DNA from: an uncultured Spirochaetaceae bacterium
GTDB taxonomy: Bacteria > Spirochaetota > Spirochaetia > Treponematales > Treponemataceae
Assembly (NCBI GenBank): GCA_902778325.1
Contig: CACYWZ010000015.1
Coordinates: forward strand, 1 to 44,074
Reading direction: 5' to 3'
Length of the DNA: 44,074 bases
In this document: piece after piece, positions 24,785 to 32,702 of the stretch
Position numbering within the stretch: position 1 is the stretch's first letter
Layout of the letters: every line of letters begins with the position of its first letter
Program-made: the position numbers and the translations under genes
The notes under the pieces: generated by a model
The model's input: the letters and a program-made list of their open reading frames with translations, nothing else
Database searches by the model: none
What the model was told of the DNA's origin: nothing

Positions 24785-25825
24785 TTATTTTATGAGCATC
24801 GCGTCTCCATACGAGAAGAATCGATAACGATTTTCGACAGCCTTCTGATATGCGCTCAAGATATGCTCACGACCAGCAAACGCGCTAACAAGCATAATCA
24901 AAGTGCTTTCTGGAGTGTGGAAGTTTGTGAACATCTGGTCAACAACCTTGAATTTGTAGCCCGGATACATAAAAATGCGAGTGCTTCTAGTTCCCGCTTT
25001 TACGACTCCGTCATCATCACAGGCGCTCTCAAGAGTGCGGACGCTCGTCGTTCCGACAGCAAGGATTTTTCGTCCCTCGCTTTTCGCCTCGTTTATTTTC
25101 CGCGCGGTATCCTCGCTCACTGTGTACCATTCTTCGTGCATTTTGTGGTCTTCGATGTTGTCAGAGCGCACTGGAAGGAACGTTCCAAGTCCGACATGAA
25201 GCGTTACCCATTCCAAATCGATTCCCTTTGCCTTGAGTTTTTCCAAAAGCGGCTCGGTAAAATGAAGTCCCGCAGTCGGAGCGGCAGAAGAGCCTGTTTC
25301 TTTTGCGTATACGGTCTGGTATCGCTCGCTGTCGGTGTCGTCGTCCTCGCGCCTGATGTAAGGCGGAAGCGGAATGTGTCCGTTTCGCTCGAACCAAGCC
25401 TCGTCAATGTTGAACGGGAACGAAATCGTTCTAAACTCTGTTCCCTTGTCCGCTTCGTTATCAACGATTACGCCGACTGAGCCGTCTTTGAAGGTGTATT
25501 CACCACCCGCTTTGACTTTTTTTGCGCCTTTGACCATCGTGTTCCAAGTTGTTCCGTCAGAAGTCATCTGGTTCAAAAACAAAAACTCCTGCTCTCTGCC
25601 CGATGAGTTTTTTATTGCATAACAGCGGCTTCGCCTTACGCGGCTATTGTTGAAAACCATCAGCGTGCCCTCGTCGACAAGGTCAACAAGGTCTGCCATA
25701 ACATGATGCTCAACGTCGCCTGTAGTGCGGTTCAAAAACATAAGTTTGTCATCGCCTCGCACTCCTGAAGGCTTTTGCGCAATCAAATCTTCTGGAAGGT
25801 CAAAATAAAAGTCTTTGGTTTGCAT
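24785..25825 (-). CDS. queA: tRNA ribosyltransferase-isomerase QueA
   Basis: This 346-residue enzyme transfers the ribosyl group of SAM to preQ1 in tRNA, forming epoxyqueuosine. Signature stretches are FYFDLPEDLIAQKP at the start, VFNNSRVRRSRCY, the conserved GSSAAPTAGLHFTE, HVGLGTFLPVRSD, VGTTSVRTLES and NFHTPESTLIMLVSAFAG. An in-frame extension upstream to 25882 is rejected because the AAAGGGG site lies between those earlier ATGs and the one at 25825. The start overlaps the end of ruvB by 26 bases, so translation is likely coupled to ruvB. Confidence 0.95.
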   Translation of the reverse strand: MQTKDFYFDLPEDLIAQKPSGVRGDDKLMFLNRTTGDVEHHVMADLVDLVDEGTLMVFNNSRVRRSRCYAIKNSSGREQEFLFLNQMTSDGTTWNTMVKGAKKVKAGGEYTFKDGSVGVIVDNEADKGTEFRTISFPFNIDEAWFERNGHIPLPPYIRREDDDTDSERYQTVYAKETGSSAAPTAGLHFTEPLLEKLKAKGIDLEWVTLHVGLGTFLPVRSDNIEDHKMHEEWYTVSEDTARKINEAKSEGRKILAVGTTSVRTLESACDDDGVVKAGTRSTRIFMYPGYKFKVVDQMFTNFHTPESTLIMLVSAFAGREHILSAYQKAVENRYRFFSYGDAMLIK

Positions 25826-26975
25826 CTGAAATAATCCCCTTTGCATTGTTTTTGTTTGAGCTCGAAAGTCCCAAATGTGCATAAGCCTTTTCTGTTACCA
25901 TTCTTCCCCTCGGTGTTCGAAGGAGGAAGCCGCACTGAATAAGATAAGGCTCATAATAGTCTTCGAGCGTGTCTGTGCTTTCGCCGATTGAAATCGCAAG
26001 CGTCTCAGCGCCCACAGGCCCGCCTTGAAAATTGTTTATGATTGAAAGCAAAATCTCGCGGTCGTAGCGCTCAAGCCCATATTCATCAATTCCAAGCGCG
26101 CTAAGTCCGCTCACAACTGTTTCTTTCGTGATTTTTCCGCCTGAATAAACGTCGGCAAAATCTCTCATTCGGCGAAGGATGCGGTTTGCGATTCGCGGCG
26201 TTCCACGAGAGCAGCCAGCCATAAGAAGTGAGGCGTCATCGTCGATTTTTGAGCCAAGAATGGACGCGCTTCGCTTTATAATCAGCGAAAGCTCTTCCCT
26301 CGTGTAATAGTTGAAGCGCTGCACAATTCCAAAACGCGAAATCAGCGGGCTTGAAACCATCCCCGCCTTTGTTGTCGCGCCAACAAGCGTGAAACGCGGA
26401 AGCGGAATGCGAACGGTTCTTGCAGCTGCTCCCTGCCCTATTACCCAATCGAGTTCATAATCTTCCATTGCGATATAAAGCATTTCTTCCATTGCGGGCT
26501 TCAATCGGTGAATCTCGTCGATGAAAAACACTGTTCGCGGTGTAATCGTTGACAAAATTCCTGCCAAATCTTTCGGCTTGTCGAGAGCAGGCGCGCTTGT
26601 CACCTTGAAATCAACGCCAAGCTCGTTCGCGGTAATCTGCGCAAGCGTCGTCTTTCCCAAACCAGGAGGTCCAATAAGAAAAACGTGGTCAAGGCTCTCG
26701 TCTCTTTCACGAGCCGCTTTAACAAAAACACCAAGATTTTTTTTGATATCTTCCTGTCCGAGAAACTCATCAAGAAGTTTTGGGCGAAGAGAAAAATCCT
26801 GACTGTCGTCCGCGCTCGCAATTTCTGCATGCACTATAGCCGAAAGAGCAGAATTATCACGAGGAACGCTCAATCGAACTGAGCCTTGAGCGCTCTCGCT
26901 TTGAAGAGCCAGCTCGGACGCTTCAATCATATCAAAATCGCTTGTGTCTTTTTTGGAACTTTTTCTCGCGCTCAT
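25800..26975 (-). CDS. ruvB: Holliday junction helicase RuvB
   Basis: This 391-residue AAA+ motor drives branch migration of Holliday junctions with RuvA. Walker A is GPPGLGKT (102-109), Walker B is FIDEIH (151-156), and sensor 1 and the arginine finger region lie in LVGATTKAGMVSSPLISRFG. The C-terminal winged helix includes YLIQCGFLLRTPRGRMVT. It has about 40 extra N-terminal residues compared with E. coli RuvB, serine-rich and probably disordered. The start is fixed by a 4-base ATGA overlap with ruvA. Confidence 0.97.
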   Translation of the reverse strand: MSARKSSKKDTSDFDMIEASELALQSESAQGSVRLSVPRDNSALSAIVHAEIASADDSQDFSLRPKLLDEFLGQEDIKKNLGVFVKAARERDESLDHVFLIGPPGLGKTTLAQITANELGVDFKVTSAPALDKPKDLAGILSTITPRTVFFIDEIHRLKPAMEEMLYIAMEDYELDWVIGQGAAARTVRIPLPRFTLVGATTKAGMVSSPLISRFGIVQRFNYYTREELSLIIKRSASILGSKIDDDASLLMAGCSRGTPRIANRILRRMRDFADVYSGGKITKETVVSGLSALGIDEYGLERYDREILLSIINNFQGGPVGAETLAISIGESTDTLEDYYEPYLIQCGFLLRTPRGRMVTEKAYAHLGLSSSNKNNAKGIISDANQRLLF

Positions 26976-27586
26976 CTTGCCATCTCCACGATAGCGCGAC
27001 GGAAAAGAGCGTCCTCTTTTTCTGTCGGAAGCATTTTGTTGAATGAGCCATCAAGTGAGAGCTCTTTTGAAAGGCGCTCGATAACACTCTCTGCGTCTCG
27101 CTTGTCATAACCCATAGAGCAAAGAGAATCCACAACAGCGGAAAATGGCGAAGACGAAGCCTTTGCACGAGAAAGGTCAACGCTTTCAAGAGAGAGTTTT
27201 CCTTTCAAGGTCAACATCATCTTTCCAGCTTTTTTTCCAACACCAGGGATTTTTGAAAGAGAAGCAACATCACCGCTTTCCATCAAATCGCTCAAAGACT
27301 GAGGCGTGACATTCGACATAATCTTGAGAGCGCCCTTAGGTCCTATTCCCTCCACTTTCACAAGCGCAAAAAAAAGCTCCCTCGCCTCTGCGCTCGAAAA
27401 GCCATAAAGATTCATCGCCGAATCAGTGTGCTGCATCCATGTAAACACACGCGCACTCTCTCCAACACGCCCAAGTTTTTCGATGCACGTGTCAGGAACC
27501 GAAATATCCCACTCAATGCCGTTTGTTTCCAAAAAAACGCGCTGGCTTGCTTTATAAGTGATTTTTCCCGTCAGACTATTAAACAT
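26972..27586 (-). CDS. ruvA: Holliday junction DNA-binding protein RuvA
   Basis: This 204-residue protein forms the tetramer that holds a four-way DNA junction for RuvB. Domain I (1-65) starts MFNSLTGKITYKASQ. Domain II has the helix-hairpin-helix motifs LFFALVKVEGIGPKGALKI and LSKIPGVGKKAGKMM. Domain III (about 150-204) is the RuvB-binding helical end. It is the first gene of a minus-strand operon with ruvB and queA. No ribosome site is visible before the ATG. Confidence 0.95.
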   Translation of the reverse strand: MFNSLTGKITYKASQRVFLETNGIEWDISVPDTCIEKLGRVGESARVFTWMQHTDSAMNLYGFSSAEARELFFALVKVEGIGPKGALKIMSNVTPQSLSDLMESGDVASLSKIPGVGKKAGKMMLTLKGKLSLESVDLSRAKASSSPFSAVVDSLCSMGYDKRDAESVIERLSKELSLDGSFNKMLPTEKEDALFRRAIVEMAR

Positions 27587-27595
27587 ACCAAGGAG

Positions 27596-27601
27596 AGTAT
27601 A
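27596..27601 (-). promoter_or_regulatory. Candidate minus-10 box of ruvA
   Basis: On the minus strand TATACT (27601-27596) ends 9 bases before the ruvA ATG. Without a ribosome site in between, this would give a nearly leaderless transcript. No good -35 box is seen. Confidence 0.4.
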
Positions 27602-27687
27602 ACAAACTCTTTGTGTTTATAAAAGGGAAAGAAAATGGTCAAAATAAAAAAAATTGCAAAAAATGCAAAAAAAAATTGATAAGCCTA

Positions 27688-27717
27688 TTGACCAAAAAAT
27701 TTGTTTTATGCTATAGT
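27688..27717 (+). promoter_or_regulatory. Promoter of the tRNA cluster
   Basis: TTGACC (27688-27693) and TATAGT (27712-27717) are 18 bases apart, about 50 bases upstream of the first tRNA. Confidence 0.75.
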
Positions 27718-27766
27718 CTACAACGTAAGCGACAAACACAAATCGCTAACAACAAAATAAATAAAC

Positions 27767-27839
27767 GGGCGATTAGCTCAGCTGGTAGAGCAGCAGACTC
27801 TTAATCTGCGGGTCGCAGGTTCGATCCCTGTATCGCTCA
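27767..27839 (+). tRNA. tRNA-Lys (anticodon CTT)
   Basis: This 73-base cloverleaf has acceptor stem GGGCGAT/ATCGCTC with one G-T pair. The anticodon stem is GCAGA/TCTGC with loop CTCTTAA (anticodon CTT). The D-loop has the normal GG and the T-loop is the normal TTCGATC. The CCA end is not encoded. Confidence 0.97.
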
Positions 27840-27884
27840 AGAGATTTAACTCCATCGTGTCGGATGCTGGTTAAAACCGTTTAT

Positions 27885-27966
27885 GCGAGAATGGTGAAAT
27901 TGGTAGACACGCTAGACTTAGGATCTAGTGCCTGACGGTGTGTGGGTTCAAGTCCCTCTTCTCGCA
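27885..27966 (+). tRNA. tRNA-Leu (anticodon TAG)
   Basis: This 82-base class II tRNA has acceptor stem GCGAGAA/TTCTCGC and discriminator A. The anticodon stem is CTAGA/TCTAG with loop CTTAGGA (anticodon TAG). It has a long variable arm and a normal T-loop (TTCAAGT). Confidence 0.96.
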
Positions 27967-27974
27967 ACACTTTT

Positions 27975-28046
27975 GCGGCAATAGCTCAGTAGTAGAGCGC
28001 CACCTTGCCAAGGTGGATGTCGAGGGTGCGATCCCCTTTTGCCGCT
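27975..28046 (+). tRNA. tRNA-Gly (anticodon GCC), copy 1, with unusual D and T loops
   Basis: This 72-base cloverleaf has acceptor GCGGCAA/TTGCCGC and discriminator T. The anticodon stem is CCACC/GGTGG with loop TTGCCAA (anticodon GCC). The T-arm reads GAGGG-TGCGATC-CCCTT, so position 55 is G in place of the nearly universal T (GTGC and not GTTC). The D-loop is AGTAGTA, with A in place of the first of the two invariant G residues. All stems pair. Lys and Leu tRNAs in the same cluster have normal loops. Confidence 0.95.
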
Positions 28047-28084
28047 CTAAACTGCAAATGCGGTTTTAATACACATTTATTTTT

Positions 28085-28156
28085 GCGGCAATAGCTCAGT
28101 AGTAGAGCGCCACCTTGCCAAGGTGGATGTCGAGGGTGCGATCCCCTTTTGCCGCT
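28085..28156 (+). tRNA. tRNA-Gly (anticodon GCC), copy 2, identical to copy 1
   Basis: Base-for-base the same as copy 1, including the GTGC T-arm and the AGTAGTA D-loop, and a few flanking bases on each side. The two copies are 110 bases apart, start to start, a recent tandem duplication or gene conversion. Confidence 0.95.
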
Positions 28157-28165
28157 CTTAGAGAC

Positions 28166-28202
28166 AAGCGATTTGGGGATTTGCTCTGAATCGCTTTTTT
28201 TT
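28166..28202 (+). terminator. Rho-independent terminator of the tRNA cluster
   Basis: AAGCGATT (28166-28173) pairs with AATCGCTT (28189-28196), followed by eight T residues (28195-28202). Confidence 0.85.
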
Positions 28203-28238
28203 ACTCTATTTATTTTATTTTTCAAGGGGATGCCAGCC

Positions 28239-29603
28239 GTGACTGTAACTAAAGAATTCACCAAACTGGAAAAATCAGCCGCCAAATTGACGGTAACTAT
28301 CGCGCAGAAAGATGTAGCTGAGAACTACAAAGAGTCGATTACAAAATACGCAAAAAACGTGCAGCTTCCAGGCTTCCGCAAAGGGCATGTGCCAGTTAAG
28401 GTGCTCGAGACAAAATTCGGAAGCGATTTGAAGAATGAAATCGCAGTAAATATGATTGACAAGGCTCTCAACGAGCTTTTCTCAAACACAGAGGACAAGA
28501 GCTTTGAGCGCCCAATGATGTATTCTCAGCCTCAGCTTGAGGATTTGCCAGCTCTTGATACTGAAAAAGATTTTACTTTCACTGTAAAATATGATATTTT
28601 CCCAACTGTTGAGGTAAAAAACTTTGACGGCGTTGTTGTAAAAGAGCCACAGGTTGAACTTGGCGACAAAGAGCTTGATGAAGAGCTCAAGAACGTTCAG
28701 GAACGCAATGCAGTCGTTGTTGACAGAAAGGACGACGATGCAGCGGAGAAAGACAACATTGTTACAGTGTCTTACTTCGAGATTGGCGATGACGGAAAAG
28801 AAGTCGAAGGCTCAAAGCGCGATGATTATGTTTTCACAATCGGCGCAAACCAGAACCTTTACAAACTTGACGATGACATTCTCGGAATGAAGAAAGGCGA
28901 GACAAAGCTCATCACAAAGACATACGCTACTGACGATAAGAACGAAGAACTTGCAGGAAAGACAAAGAAATTCAGCGTAACTGTTTCTGCTATCAAGATT
29001 CGCAACCTCCCTGCCCTCGATGATGACTTGGCACAGGACGTCAACGACAAGTACAAGACTCTCGACGACATGAAGAACGATATCCGCCACAACATGGAAA
29101 TCGCTCGTGAGAGAAAGATTGCAGAAATCAAGAGCAACTCTCTTCTTGAGCAGCTCGTTGAGAAGAACCCAATCGAGATTCCAGCATCTATGCTTCAGGC
29201 AGAGCTTGACAGCCGCTGGCAGATGATGGCTCGCCAGTTCCAGACAACTGTTGAGCAGCTCGACAAGATGGTCGAAGCAAGCGGTCAGAAGAAAGAAGAC
29301 ATGCTTGCACAGTGGACAGGCAACAGCGAACTTAACTTGAAGTGTCGCTTGATTATTGACGCTCTTATCCGCGAGCGCAAAATCGAGGCTTCAGACGAGG
29401 AAATCGAGGCTGAATTCAAGCGCATCTCTGACGAGACAAACACTCCTATCGAGGAAATCAAGAAGAACTACGAAAGCCCACGCGCAAAAGAGTTCATTGC
29501 AGACGAAGTTCGCGAGAAGAAACTCTTTGAGCAGCTTTACAAAGAAGTCAAAGTTGAAAAAGGCGACAAGATTTCTTTTGCCGACCTCTTCAAGAACGAA
29601 TAG
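28239..29603 (+). CDS. tig: Trigger factor, ribosome-associated chaperone
   Basis: This 454-residue chaperone binds nascent chains at the ribosome exit and has peptidyl-prolyl isomerase activity. The N-terminal ribosome-binding domain includes the signature LPGFRKGHVPVKVLE (a GFRxGxxP loop). A central FKBP-like domain (about 150-245) and the C-terminal helical arms (SRWQMMARQFQTTVEQLDKM) follow. The start is taken as GTG at 28239, because AAGGGG lies 9 bases upstream and overlaps the in-frame ATG at 28230, which has no ribosome site of its own. Confidence 0.94.
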   Translation: MTVTKEFTKLEKSAAKLTVTIAQKDVAENYKESITKYAKNVQLPGFRKGHVPVKVLETKFGSDLKNEIAVNMIDKALNELFSNTEDKSFERPMMYSQPQLEDLPALDTEKDFTFTVKYDIFPTVEVKNFDGVVVKEPQVELGDKELDEELKNVQERNAVVVDRKDDDAAEKDNIVTVSYFEIGDDGKEVEGSKRDDYVFTIGANQNLYKLDDDILGMKKGETKLITKTYATDDKNEELAGKTKKFSVTVSAIKIRNLPALDDDLAQDVNDKYKTLDDMKNDIRHNMEIARERKIAEIKSNSLLEQLVEKNPIEIPASMLQAELDSRWQMMARQFQTTVEQLDKMVEASGQKKEDMLAQWTGNSELNLKCRLIIDALIRERKIEASDEEIEAEFKRISDETNTPIEEIKKNYESPRAKEFIADEVREKKLFEQLYKEVKVEKGDKISFADLFKNE

Positions 29604-29629
29604 GCTTTTGAAAAAACAAGCATAATAAG

Positions 29630-29663
29630 AACTGCGCTAGAGTTTTCTGGCGCAGTTTTTTTT
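29630..29663 (+). terminator. Rho-independent terminator of tig
   Basis: AACTGCGC (29630-29637) pairs exactly with GCGCAGTT (29650-29657), followed by a run of T residues. Confidence 0.92.
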
Positions 29664-29687
29664 GTTTTCAGTGATATTCAAAAGCTC

Positions 29688-29719
29688 TTGAACAGTTTTT
29701 CAAAAAAATATAATATAAT
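29688..29719 (+). promoter_or_regulatory. Promoter of the thiamine transport operon
   Basis: Two overlapping TATAAT boxes (29709-29714 and 29714-29719) follow TTGAAC (29688-29693), giving spacers of 15 or 20 bases. The boxes end immediately before the riboswitch aptamer. Confidence 0.6.
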
Positions 29720-29724
29720 GCCCA

Positions 29725-29808
29725 CGGGAGCTGAACGTTGATTCGGCTGAGAGGGAACTTCCTGGTTCTGACCGCACCTGATCCAGATAATGCTGGCGTA
29801 GGAACGTT
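29725..29808 (+). promoter_or_regulatory. TPP riboswitch aptamer (THI element)
   Basis: The conserved TPP-aptamer blocks are present in order: GGGAGCTGAACG, GGCTGAGAGGGA, GACCGCACCTGATC, CAGATAATGCTGGCGTAGGA. The CTGAGA and ACCTGATC...GATAATGC..GCGTAGG blocks are the pyrimidine- and pyrophosphate-binding cores. It lies 80 bases before a thiamine-precursor transport operon, as expected for feedback control by thiamine pyrophosphate. Confidence 0.96.
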
Positions 29809-29834
29809 AATATTATTTATTTTCGCTTTCATTG

Positions 29835-29864
29835 TACGTCCGCATTTTTGGGCGTATTTTTTTT
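29835..29864 (+). terminator. Attenuator terminator of the TPP riboswitch
   Basis: TACGTCC (29835-29841) pairs with GGGCGTA (29850-29856) with one G-T pair, then eight T residues. The end of the aptamer, GGAACGT (29801-29807), could instead pair with ACGTCC, giving an antiterminator when TPP is absent. This points to control by transcription termination. Confidence 0.8.
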
Positions 29865-29888
29865 ATCTAATCTCTAAGGAGTCGTTTT

Positions 29889-30191
29889 ATGAAAGCGAGT
29901 GTTGCTATTCAAGTTCTGCCAAAAGTTGATTCTGACGAAGAAGTTTGCAGAATTGTTGATGAAGTAATTGCCTACATCAAAAGTACAGGGCTGAATTATT
30001 TTGTTGGTCCTTGCGAAACAGCCATTGAAGGAGATGACTACAATCAGCTGATGGAAATTGTAAAAAACTGTCAGCTTGTTGCCATTAAAGCAGGCGCTCC
30101 GTCTGTCAGTGCTTATGTAAAAATTGGTTATCGCCCAAATGGAGAAGTTCTCTCAATAGAGAAAAAGACAAAAAAATTCCATGAAAAATAA
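29889..30191 (+). CDS. Thiamine-binding YkoF/MTH1187-family protein
   Basis: This 100-residue protein belongs to the DUF77/MTH1187 family by its opening KASVAIQVLPKVDSDEEVCRIVDEVIAYI and the GPCETAIEGD turn, a ferredoxin-like fold related to the thiamine/HMP-binding protein YkoF. Members bind thiamine or its pyrimidine precursor in the cytosol. It is the first gene after the TPP riboswitch and overlaps the permease gene by 11 bases. An AAGGAG ribosome site precedes the ATG. Confidence 0.85.
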   Translation: MKASVAIQVLPKVDSDEEVCRIVDEVIAYIKSTGLNYFVGPCETAIEGDDYNQLMEIVKNCQLVAIKAGAPSVSAYVKIGYRPNGEVLSIEKKTKKFHEK

Positions 30192-30933
30192 TCAGTTAAA
30201 ATACAGAGCTGCACCTTTTATATTTATTCTTCTGATTCTTATCATCTGGCAGATTTTAAGCGTATCTGGATTTATTCCAGGCTATATGCTTCCATCGCCA
30301 ATAAAAGTTGTAAAAGCTTTTTGCAAAGATTTTCCGCTTTTGATTTATCATCTAAAAGTTACCCTTGCAGAAGCTTTTGTGGGAATATTTGTAAGCATTC
30401 TTTTTGCTTTTGTTTTTGCGATTCTGATGGACAACTTCACTTTTATTCACAGGGCAGTATATCCTGTTTTGATTGTGAGCCAAACAATCCCTACAATCGC
30501 AATCGCTCCGCTTCTGATACTTTGGTTTGGATACGGAATGTCGTCAAAAGTGATTTTGATTGTGCTTACATGCTTTTTTCCAATCACAGTAAGTCTTTTG
30601 ACAGGCTTTGCTTCTGTGGACAAAGATATGATAAGGCTTTTGGAATCAATCGGTGCAAGCAAAAATCAGATTATGAAATATGCAAAATTGCCTTCGAGCG
30701 TGAAAAGTCTTTTTTCTGGGCTCAGGATTTCAATTTCTTATTCCATAATCGGTGCTGTAATTTCTGAATGGCTTGGCGGAATGCGTGGACTTGGTGTGTA
30801 CATGACGCGCGTAAAAAAATCATTTTCATACGACAAGCTTTTTGCTGTTATCTTTTTGATTTCAGCTTTAAGTCTTGCGCTAATAAAATTAATCTCGGTA
30901 ATCGAAACAAGGATTTGTAAATATGAAAAATAA
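30181..30933 (+). CDS. thiX: ABC transporter permease for a thiamine precursor
   Basis: This 250-residue inner-membrane permease has about six hydrophobic helices and the binding-protein-dependent transport motif region SIGASKNQIMKYAKLPSSVKSLFSGLRI (residues about 160-187, the EAA loop). It belongs to the SsuC/TauC/ThiX class. Neighbouring genes supply a Thi5/NMT1-like binding protein and an ATPase, and the TPP riboswitch controls all of them. The name thiX is given by context. It overlaps genes on both sides by 11 bases. Confidence 0.85.
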   Translation: MKNNQLKYRAAPFIFILLILIIWQILSVSGFIPGYMLPSPIKVVKAFCKDFPLLIYHLKVTLAEAFVGIFVSILFAFVFAILMDNFTFIHRAVYPVLIVSQTIPTIAIAPLLILWFGYGMSSKVILIVLTCFFPITVSLLTGFASVDKDMIRLLESIGASKNQIMKYAKLPSSVKSLFSGLRISISYSIIGAVISEWLGGMRGLGVYMTRVKKSFSYDKLFAVIFLISALSLALIKLISVIETRICKYEK

Positions 30934-31903
30934 TACTCTAAAACCTCTTTTTGTGTTTTCTCTTTTTGTTTGTGTTTTGCTTGCTGGCTGCAAAAAACAA
31001 GAAAGCAAAAAAATTACATTTGTTTTGGACTGGACTCCGAACACCAATCACACAGGGCTTTATGTGGCTCAAGAAAAAGGCTATTTTGCAGAGGAAGGTC
31101 TTTCGGTGGACATCGTGCAACCTTCTGAGGACGGAGCTACAATGATGGTGGCTTCAGGACGCGCGCAGTTCGGAGTTGGCTTTCAGGACTCAATCGCGCC
31201 TTCACTGCTTAACGACGAAAAACTCCCTGTGACTGCTGTGGCGGCTTTATTGCAGCACAACACTTCAGGATTGATTTCGCTAAAAAAAGCGGGAATCGAC
31301 AGACCAAAAAATCTTGAAGGCAAAAAATATGCAACTTGGGAATCTCCGATTGAGCTTGCGACAATCCGAAAACTCGTTGAAGATGACGGCGGAGACTTTT
31401 CAAAAGTAGAGCTTATTCCTTCAACTGTTTATGATGTTGTGACCGCGCTCAACACAGAAATTGACTGCGTTTGGATTTATTACGCGTGGGACGGCATAAA
31501 ACTTGAGCTTGACGGTGTTGACGCAAATTATCTTGATTTCAGAAAGGTTGATGATACTTTTGACTACTACACGCCAATGTTCATTGCAAATACTGCTTTT
31601 CTTGAAAAAGACAGCGTCAGCGCAAAAAAGTTTTTGAAAGCTTTGCGCCGCGGATACGAATTTGCTGTGGAAAATCCTGATGAAGCTGCTGAAATTTTGT
31701 GCAAAGCCGCTCCTGAACTCGACAGAAACTTGGTTTTCAAAAGCCAAAAATGGATTTCAAAAGAATACAAAGCAGAAGTTGAGCAATGGGGATACATTGA
31801 GCCTGAGCGATGGAACAGATTTTTCCGCTGGCTCAATGAAACAAAACTGCTTGACGGAACTTTGCCTGAAAACACAGGCTTCACGAACGCTTATTTGAAC
31901 TAG
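30923..31903 (+). CDS. thiY: Thiamine-precursor (HMP/FAMP-type) binding lipoprotein
   Basis: This 326-residue lipoprotein has the lipobox LLAGC (cysteine at about residue 22) and an NMT1/THI5-like fold. The opening ITFVLDWTPNTNHTGLYVAQEKGYF is the hallmark of ThiY and Thi5 proteins that bind formylaminopyrimidine or hydroxymethylpyrimidine. It captures the precursor outside the inner membrane and passes it to the permease. TPP control strongly supports the substrate class. It overlaps the permease gene by 11 bases and is followed by the ATPase gene 17 bases later. Confidence 0.9.
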   Translation: MKNNTLKPLFVFSLFVCVLLAGCKKQESKKITFVLDWTPNTNHTGLYVAQEKGYFAEEGLSVDIVQPSEDGATMMVASGRAQFGVGFQDSIAPSLLNDEKLPVTAVAALLQHNTSGLISLKKAGIDRPKNLEGKKYATWESPIELATIRKLVEDDGGDFSKVELIPSTVYDVVTALNTEIDCVWIYYAWDGIKLELDGVDANYLDFRKVDDTFDYYTPMFIANTAFLEKDSVSAKKFLKALRRGYEFAVENPDEAAEILCKAAPELDRNLVFKSQKWISKEYKAEVEQWGYIEPERWNRFFRWLNETKLLDGTLPENTGFTNAYLN

Positions 31904-31920
31904 CAAAAAGGAAAGCAAAA

Positions 31921-32673
31921 GTGGAAGAAAAGTTACTTGAAATCGTGAATGTGAACAAGAGCTTTGGTGAGCGACAAGTGCTAAAAAACATCAGCTTTTC
32001 CTTGAAAAAAGGAGAGTTTATCTCTCTTGTCGGGCTTAGCGGGAGCGGCAAATCAACATTGCTCAATATCATTGCAGGACTTGAAAAAGCAGACAGCGGC
32101 AATATCATTCTTGAAAAAAAAGATATTACAAATCAAAAAGGAACAGTGAGCTACATGTTCCAAAAAGATTTGCTTTTTCCCTATTACACGATTTTGGATA
32201 ACGTAATTCTTCCGCTTGTAATTCAAGGAGAAGACAAAGCAAATGCCAAAAAAAAGGCACTTCCCCTTTTCTCGCAGTTCTCTCTTGACGGCACACAAGC
32301 GCAATATCCGTCAGAGCTTTCTGGCGGAATGAGGCAGAGAGCCGCATTTTTGCGAACGTATCTCACATCAAAAAAAGTAATGCTTTTGGACGAGCCGTTC
32401 AGCGCGCTCGATATGATTACAAAAAATCACATGCACGAATGGTATTTGAAAAGCGTTCGGAAACTTGGACTGACGACACTTTTAATCACACACGACATTG
32501 AAGAGGCAATTCTTCTTTCTGACAGAATTCTGATAATGAACAATGTGGACAAAAATGAAGAAACAAACATCATTGCAGAGCTAAAAGTTGACTGTGAAAA
32601 AAATCGGACAATGGACTTTTGCTACACAATGGAATTTGCCGAGATGAAGAAGAAAATTTGCAAAATGCTGTAA
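31921..32673 (+). CDS. thiZ: ABC transporter ATPase of the thiamine-precursor system
   Basis: This 250-residue ATPase energises uptake. Walker A is GLSGSGKST (about 39-47), the signature is LSGGMRQR, and Walker B is VMLLDEPFSALD. The H-loop is LLITHDIEEA. It is of the SsuB/TauB/ThiZ type. It starts with GTG after an AAGGAAAG ribosome site. It is the last gene of the riboswitch-controlled unit; downstream come array 3 and no clear terminator. Confidence 0.9.
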   Translation: MEEKLLEIVNVNKSFGERQVLKNISFSLKKGEFISLVGLSGSGKSTLLNIIAGLEKADSGNIILEKKDITNQKGTVSYMFQKDLLFPYYTILDNVILPLVIQGEDKANAKKKALPLFSQFSLDGTQAQYPSELSGGMRQRAAFLRTYLTSKKVMLLDEPFSALDMITKNHMHEWYLKSVRKLGLTTLLITHDIEEAILLSDRILIMNNVDKNEETNIIAELKVDCEKNRTMDFCYTMEFAEMKKKICKML

Positions 32674-32702
32674 TTTTTTTTGCAATCTGAGAAAAGCAAC
32701 TC

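Noticed and set aside
24707-25480. Plus-strand open frame of 257 codons opposite queA
   Set aside because: It is antisense to the well-supported queA gene, starts inside array 2 and has no family resemblance.
29738-29929. Short open frame over the TPP riboswitch
   Set aside because: It consists of aptamer and terminator sequence; the real first gene starts at 29889.
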